64,000 nucleotides of DNA from a virus. The translations under genes and the position numbers were made by a program. Under the pieces are notes generated by a model. That model made no database searches and was not told the origin of the DNA. It saw only the letters and a list, made by a program, of their open reading frames with translations. Positions 60,181 through 64,000 of the stretch are shown here, piece by piece. The stretch spans positions 1-64,000 of the IMG/VR virus record IMGVR_UViG_3300013104_000024. One strand, given 5' to 3'. Position 1 is the first letter of the stretch. Each line of letters starts with the position of its first letter.

Positions 60181-60194
60181 AAAAACACGTTGAG

Positions 60195-60223
60195 GGGAAA
60201 AAAGGGAGACCCGAAGGTCTCCC
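60195..60223 (-). terminator. Terminator after the non-coding 60.2-60.5 kb stretch
   Basis: 8-bp stem gggagacc/ggtctccc with a TTCG loop on the minus strand, followed by TTTTTTCCCC. It would end a transcript coming from the 60540-60956 gene. Confidence 0.85.
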
Positions 60224-60539
60224 GAAGTTTCCTACAGACGCGTTCAAGAATGGGTGCCGCTGCACATCCCAAGCCAAAGGGGTGAGTGAAGTCCCTTCAG
60301 CGCCCCGGCAGGCCAGCGCTTTCGCACAATGGCACGGCTGACGGCCGATACAGGAGGCAGCGGCGGGTACAACACTGACGATCCAAGGTACTCCCCAGCA
60401 CCCTAGTTCTAGCTACTCCCCCGCGACCACACTAGCGCAGGGTTGAACCAGCGATCCGGACGTGTCAGTTACGCCCTTACCCTCTCATGCACAACATGGG
60501 GTGGCCAGTTAAAAAAACAGACGAGACCAATGGAATTGC
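60224..60539 (-). ncRNA. Gene-free stretch, candidate structured RNA or long 3' UTR
   Basis: 316 bases with no plausible gene in any frame, lying between the stop of 60540-60956 and a strong minus-strand terminator, so it should be transcribed. Several short hairpins can be drawn on the minus strand: tgaag/cttca within outer gggg/cccc, gtgc-GAAA-gcgc with a GNRA loop, and gtgc/gcac. No tRNA fold was found. Also holds a T-run (GTTTTTTTAAC) close to the upstream gene that could end part of the transcript. Confidence 0.4.
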
Positions 60540-60956
60540 TTAGTTGCTTTTCACCGAGATCTCAATCGGTGTGCCCGAGGGCAGCAGCTGTGCCAGTGCC
60601 AACTGCACACGCGGAGCCCACGTCGCGGCATCGACATTGCCGATGGTCACTTGCAGGGTCTGTGCGTTGACGAGTTCCACGGTCGAGTCGGAGATCCACG
60701 GAACCGCAACGATCGTCGTCTGGCCCGATTGAAGCTTCAGGCGCAGGTACTGATACTGGGTCGGATCGCTGGGTGTACCCGGCGGCAGACTCGCGTAGAG
60801 GTTCTTGTGTACTCCCCAGATGTCAACCCCCAGTTGTTGCACCGTGGTGGCATCGAGAATTGCCAACACCACCACGTTCTGGAAATTGTTCCCCAGTTGA
60901 GCCACCGGGTACACCTGGAAGGAGTACGTACTCCCGATTTGGTACTGTGTCGTCAT
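60540..60956 (-). CDS. Unknown beta-rich protein (138 aa)
   Basis: 138 residues, ATG at 60956. Val/Thr/Gln-rich with a clear beta pattern, no charge clusters and no membrane segment, like small tail or head-decoration proteins. Not recognised. A 27-base gap separates it from the gene upstream. Confidence 0.65.
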   Translation of the reverse strand: MTTQYQIGSTYSFQVYPVAQLGNNFQNVVVLAILDATTVQQLGVDIWGVHKNLYASLPPGTPSDPTQYQYLRLKLQSGQTTIVAVPWISDSTVELVNAQTLQVTIGNVDAATWAPRVQLALAQLLPSGTPIEISVKSN

Positions 60957-60983
60957 GATCGCCTTCGAAAAGTGACGACACGG

Positions 60984-61397
60984 TCAATACGGGATATGGA
61001 AAAAGACTACGTCATTTCCAACCATCTTCTCGAAGGCATAAGGGAATCGATTGGCAAAGCGATAGGAATCGAACGCCTTGAATTCTTCCAGACGATCGTA
61101 AATCGCTACCGCCAAATCGAATGTTGCTGCCTTAAGCAGATGTTGCCGCTCAACCGTGTCAAGAAATTGCTTACACGCTATACGATTGAATTGCGGCAGA
61201 CTCCGAAACAACTGGATCGTCTTCTTACGATCCTTCGCGTCGATTTCATCCGAGATCTGGTTGATGATTTCGCGCAGATCGTAATTACTGACGGAATGAG
61301 GGAGTAAGTCCTTGTGGAACTTCTCCACGAGATCAGACGTGTGAAGGATGAAATTGGACGGGATGACTTGTGCAACTACCAACTCACCAAGCGCCAT
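60984..61397 (-). CDS. Unknown accessory protein (137 aa)
   Basis: 137 residues from the ATG at 61397, AGGAG 7 bases upstream. Helical, rich in Phe, Asp, Arg and Lys; no motif. Part of a run of overlapping small genes (60.9-64.0 kb) of similar size and composition, possibly diverged copies of one another. Confidence 0.65.
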   Translation of the reverse strand: MALGELVVAQVIPSNFILHTSDLVEKFHKDLLPHSVSNYDLREIINQISDEIDAKDRKKTIQLFRSLPQFNRIACKQFLDTVERQHLLKAATFDLAVAIYDRLEEFKAFDSYRFANRFPYAFEKMVGNDVVFFHIPY

Positions 61398-61408
61398 GTG
61401 TTCTCCTT

Positions 61409-61807
61409 TCAATGCAGCTTGTCGTCTTCGCTGGGGACGTTCATCTGAAGATCGTCGTACTCAAGCGAGCGCAGCACCAGATCCCCGTTCAGATCCTGAT
61501 AATAGCAATAGATCAGGTAACCGTTGTGGTACGCCTTGAGCTTTCGCAACTGCCCCAGGATCTCACGACCCAGTTTCAAAATCAGGCGGGAAGTCCATTC
61601 GGCATAATCGCCGTGGCCACCCTCGATCATCATGGTCTCGACGTCACGAGCATGCGACTCCAACTGCAAGTCCGCAACGTTGTCATAACCGATGCATTCG
61701 AGGATGTTTCTAAAGACCTCGCCTTCCTGTACCGGCAGATACTGAGTCAGAAACGCCAACTCAGTCGCCTCCTTTTCAGAATTGAGGATCAGGAATTCGG
61801 GAATCAT
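61409..61807 (-). CDS. Unknown accessory protein (132-144 aa)
   Basis: 132 residues from the ATG at 61807; a start at 61843 giving 144 residues is open but would overlap the previous gene by 68 bases. Neither has a clear ribosome site. Leu/Glu/Tyr-rich, with an acidic C-terminus. Resembles its neighbours in size and lacks any known motif. Confidence 0.6.
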   Translation of the reverse strand: MIPEFLILNSEKEATELAFLTQYLPVQEGEVFRNILECIGYDNVADLQLESHARDVETMMIEGGHGDYAEWTSRLILKLGREILGQLRKLKAYHNGYLIYCYYQDLNGDLVLRSLEYDDLQMNVPSEDDKLH

Positions 61808-62249
61808 AGATGCTTTCGTTTTTAGAAAAGAATAAACATCCATCGGAAATCATCGTTCGGAATGTGTAAGGGAAGACGCCCCGATGATAAGCCACCATGC
61901 ACAGGAGTCGCTCCTTCATTTCGAGCCCTGCGCGATAGATGATCTTCTCTAAGGCATCCATTATTGTTGGTTCATAGATTCCTTCAAAGATTCCGTACTC
62001 ACCGCACGCCATGTTGACCGCGCAGTCGTGAAGGTTCTGGTGATCGCGATGCCACGACGCCTGACACCAACGATCCACGTTACAGATAGCTTCCGGAAAG
62101 AGTATGGAAAAGAAAAGGTCCCAATCAACAGGCTGCGACCAGATCATTGAAACGTCCCGACGCAGCTTCCAGAAGATATCTTCAAAATCCAGAATCAACT
62201 GCTCCGGGAACTCCTGAAACTCAAGCCACGCCTGTTTATAATGGCCCAT
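61776..62249 (-). CDS. Unknown accessory protein (157 aa)
   Basis: 157 residues, ATG at 62249 with GAGGAGT. Trp/Cys/Phe-rich helical protein; contains W-H-R-D-H-Q near 86 and two Cys-rich helices but no recognisable site. Overlaps the genes on both sides (14 bases upstream, about 32 downstream). Confidence 0.65.
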   Translation of the reverse strand: MGHYKQAWLEFQEFPEQLILDFEDIFWKLRRDVSMIWSQPVDWDLFFSILFPEAICNVDRWCQASWHRDHQNLHDCAVNMACGEYGIFEGIYEPTIMDALEKIIYRAGLEMKERLLCMVAYHRGVFPYTFRTMISDGCLFFSKNESIYDSRIPDPQF

Positions 62250-62703
62250 CGTACTCCTCCGGCAGTGAAACTACAGTCACTACCAAATCGTTACCTATCC
62301 AAGCCGAGTCTTGACCCTCCGTCATCTCTGAGACTCGAAACCGATTCGAGTCTGTCAGGCGATGCAGCATCTGATCGACCTCCTCTTCGATCTGCTCGAC
62401 GACGATCTGGATCACTTCTCGATCCATTTTGTTTTGTCCTTGGAGATAGTCGTGCACCAAGTGCGGACTGTGGTCCAAGGACATATCGATTGCGCGCTCC
62501 CAATCACGAGAAACCAGTCCCGCTAAAGACGTGCCCCAAACCAAATCGGAATCATAATCGCCCCAGTAACTGACCTTTTTCGAGCCAGCTCTCAGGACGG
62601 CTTCTTTGATGATATCTTTGATCCCGTTCTCGTAGAAGCTAAACAGAGGATCGTAGGCCGTATAGCGACGGACTAGATCGTCTGTATCTAAGATCACGTG
62701 CAT
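62236..62703 (-). CDS. Unknown acidic accessory protein (155 aa)
   Basis: 155 residues from the ATG at 62703 (GGGGAA upstream). Strongly acidic (many Asp/Glu), with a helix E-Q-I-E-E-E-V-D-Q-M-L-H in the second half. No known motif. An acidic, small, non-conserved phage protein of this kind may act as a host-takeover or anti-defence factor, but nothing specific supports that. Confidence 0.65.
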   Translation of the reverse strand: MHVILDTDDLVRRYTAYDPLFSFYENGIKDIIKEAVLRAGSKKVSYWGDYDSDLVWGTSLAGLVSRDWERAIDMSLDHSPHLVHDYLQGQNKMDREVIQIVVEQIEEEVDQMLHRLTDSNRFRVSEMTEGQDSAWIGNDLVVTVVSLPEEYDGPL

Positions 62704-62713
62704 CAATTCCCCT

Positions 62714-63160
62714 TTACCAGCGGTTATCCTCGATCAACTGTACCGGAACAGACAAGGTGAGCACCAGATCAAACTCATTGAGCATCTGGAACTCGACCTT
62801 ATCCTCTTCCATGAAGACGAGGCTTGGAAAACTAGTGGCGAGCAGGTCTACACACATCTCGAAAACCCGCTGCACACATTCCTGAACCACCGACGGTTTC
62901 ATGCCGTCTTTGATCAACAACTTTTCAGCTTGCTCCAGATCGTAGTCGGCACCTCCATGCCGACTCGACGGAGTGTTGAAGATCGCTTGACCGAGCAACT
63001 CCATGAAGAGCTTGGCGGGATAATCGAGTGCTTTGATGAGCAGCATCCCGTCACGCTGAAAGTCTTCTGAAGTGTACCGATGGTGGTCACGCATGTACTG
63101 CTTCGCCAACATGGCAGGTTCCATGAGCGAGATGCAGTACGTCTGGGTTATGACTCGCAT
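62714..63160 (-). CDS. Unknown accessory protein (148 aa)
   Basis: 148 residues, ATG at 63160, overlapping the upstream gene by 13 bases with CAGGA close to the start. Helical, Leu/Met/Asp-rich; no motif. Coupled to the 63148-63864 gene. Confidence 0.65.
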   Translation of the reverse strand: MRVITQTYCISLMEPAMLAKQYMRDHHRYTSEDFQRDGMLLIKALDYPAKLFMELLGQAIFNTPSSRHGGADYDLEQAEKLLIKDGMKPSVVQECVQRVFEMCVDLLATSFPSLVFMEEDKVEFQMLNEFDLVLTLSVPVQLIEDNRW

Positions 63161-63864
63161 TCCTGCGACTCCCGTTTCAGTCGCTCGTGGTAGATGTAGA
63201 TCCGATAGTCAATAAACGCATCGATGACCAAGTCACCCCCCATGCGCCGGACCGTATAGATCACCCACTTGTTTGAACCCATGAATTCACGGACGTTTGA
63301 AAGAATGGGGTCGAGCAGATAGAAGATCTCCGAGATGAAATACTCAGCCGCCTGAAGATCCACCTTCCTCAACTCCTCGAAATCTGCCAGCATTTCTTCC
63401 GACAGATAACTTTCGAGCAAGTTGACGAGTCCCTTACCCTCTTTCTCGAACACCGGAATCCGCGAGTGACTGTAGTCGCTCACGTAATCCTCGATGAAGT
63501 TCAACATCCGCACCGGATCGGACGGTTCGACTTTGAGCCGGACGGTATCTTTGGCTCTGACGACCAGCCGATCATGTTGATCGTAAATGTCTTGGCTCGT
63601 TATGTCCTTCCACGACTTAACGGGCACATGTACTACCTCCCCCGGTTTCAGGGGATCTTTATCCGTCACCATGCAGTAGGAGTTCTTGCTGAAGTCCATC
63701 ACTGCGCGACTGGAGTAATCGAAGTAGAGTTGCTCTCCTGTGTAAGGTTTGAAGTAATGGCCATACGTGCGCTCCATTCGGTCGGCTATATCGAGGATGT
63801 CGATGTATGCTTTCCGGCTGGAATGCTCGTTCTGGGTAATTTCTTCCAAAAGCGCGAGGTCCAT
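63148..63864 (-). CDS. Unknown protein (238 aa)
   Basis: 238 residues, ATG at 63864 with only a weak ribosome site. Tyr/Asp/Arg-rich, mixed fold; no known motif or membrane segment. Largest gene of the accessory run at the right edge; 8 bases follow the stop of the partial gene beyond it. Confidence 0.65.
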   Translation of the reverse strand: MDLALLEEITQNEHSSRKAYIDILDIADRMERTYGHYFKPYTGEQLYFDYSSRAVMDFSKNSYCMVTDKDPLKPGEVVHVPVKSWKDITSQDIYDQHDRLVVRAKDTVRLKVEPSDPVRMLNFIEDYVSDYSHSRIPVFEKEGKGLVNLLESYLSEEMLADFEELRKVDLQAAEYFISEIFYLLDPILSNVREFMGSNKWVIYTVRRMGGDLVIDAFIDYRIYIYHERLKRESQECES

Positions 63865-63872
63865 GTTGTTTC

Positions 63873-64000
63873 TTAGAATTTCAAATCGGATTGCATGCCA
63901 TTTCGATAGTACTGAATGTACAGATCCGCTACCTGGTCTGCGTAGTGGAGATCGACTTGGACGAATGGGTTCTCGTAAATACGTGGTGCTTTGATGTGGG
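63873..64000 (-). CDS. Partial gene cut by the window edge
   Basis: The last 41 codons of a minus-strand gene continuing past the right edge, ending L-Y-I-Q-Y-Y-R-N-G-M-Q-S-D-L-K-F then TAA at 63873-63875. Spacing to the next start (8 bases) and the lack of an upstream start in the window fit a real gene end. Function unknown. Confidence 0.6.
   Translation of the reverse strand, partial: HIKAPRIYENPFVQVDLHYADQVADLYIQYYRNGMQSDLKF

Noticed and set aside
60224-60539. tRNA gene
   Set aside because: GGTTCAACC-like and AGCTAG-like strings were seen on the minus strand, but no acceptor stem, D-arm and T-arm combination could be drawn.
1-64000. CRISPR arrays, insertion sequences, integrase or attachment sites
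   Set aside because: No regularly spaced direct repeats, transposase or recombinase motifs, or terminal inverted repeats were seen; repeats found are terminator stems.

Overview
The window reads as part of a jumbo, nucleus-forming phage of the phiKZ type (Chimalliviridae-like) infecting a Gram-negative host. No bacterial gene, tRNA, rRNA, insertion sequence or CRISPR array is visible. Three things support the identification. (i) There are split multi-subunit RNA polymerase genes: a beta' N-terminal half with the NADFDGD metal motif, a beta C-terminal half, and two different beta' C-terminal halves, each with a four-cysteine zinc set. (ii) A 650-residue chimallin candidate lies directly upstream of the beta' N-half, the gene order of phiKZ gp54-gp55. 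(iii) Genes 42.0-43.6 kb, 40.4-42.0 kb, 38.8-40.4 kb, 36.1-38.3 kb, 34.1-36.1 kb and 32.5-34.1 kb follow each other as phiKZ gp68, gp69, gp70, gp71-73, gp74 and a helicase do. Synteny calls rest on remembered gene order, not on an alignment. The host genus cannot be told from the window.

Layout. 0-13 kb (minus strand): virion proteins, including two tandem paralogues at the edge, a run of 235-517 residue structural proteins, and two inner-body-like head proteins with repeated A/S-x-E maturation-type sites. 13.0-17.1 kb (plus): two virion genes, the second a 989-residue baseplate-like protein. 17.2-20.6 kb (minus): a third inner-body-like protein, a small protein, and a virion protein carrying an M48-like zinc metallopeptidase signature. 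20.8-22.8 kb (plus): the exonuclease and motif A part of a family B DNA polymerase; its motif B and C part is about 35 kb away at 57.9-60.1 kb on the other strand. 22.8-27.2 kb (minus): endolysin, a protein with a very Ala/Gly-rich half, and a beta' C-half probably of the virion RNA polymerase. 27.4-30.5 kb (plus): a four-gene operon ending in a DarG-like macrodomain. 30.6-52.0 kb (minus): helicase, non-virion RNA polymerase subunits, SSB-like protein, SbcD-like nuclease, chimallin. 52.2-55.8 kb and 60.5-64.0 kb (minus): tightly overlapping small unknown genes, typical of phage accessory regions. 55.9-57.0 kb (plus): one gene. 57.05-60.1 kb (minus): polymerase C-part with a cluster of three tiny membrane proteins and a P-loop protein.

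Regulation. Four minus-strand leaders carry an AT-rich TATATCAC-like box close to the published phiKZ early promoter motif (TATATTAC). Many operons end in intrinsic terminators whose U-tract continues as TTTATGCC. Genes are packed with ATGA, TAATG, GTGA and TTGA overlaps, so translational coupling is common.

The most notable points are: the two-piece DNA polymerase; the macrodomain that could counter DarT-type ADP-ribosylation defence; the metallopeptidase signature in a probable head protein; the in-frame and out-of-frame coding signal in the 23.7-25.0 kb gene; the small membrane/P-loop cluster; and an approximately 300-base non-coding, structured-looking stretch at 60.2-60.5 kb.
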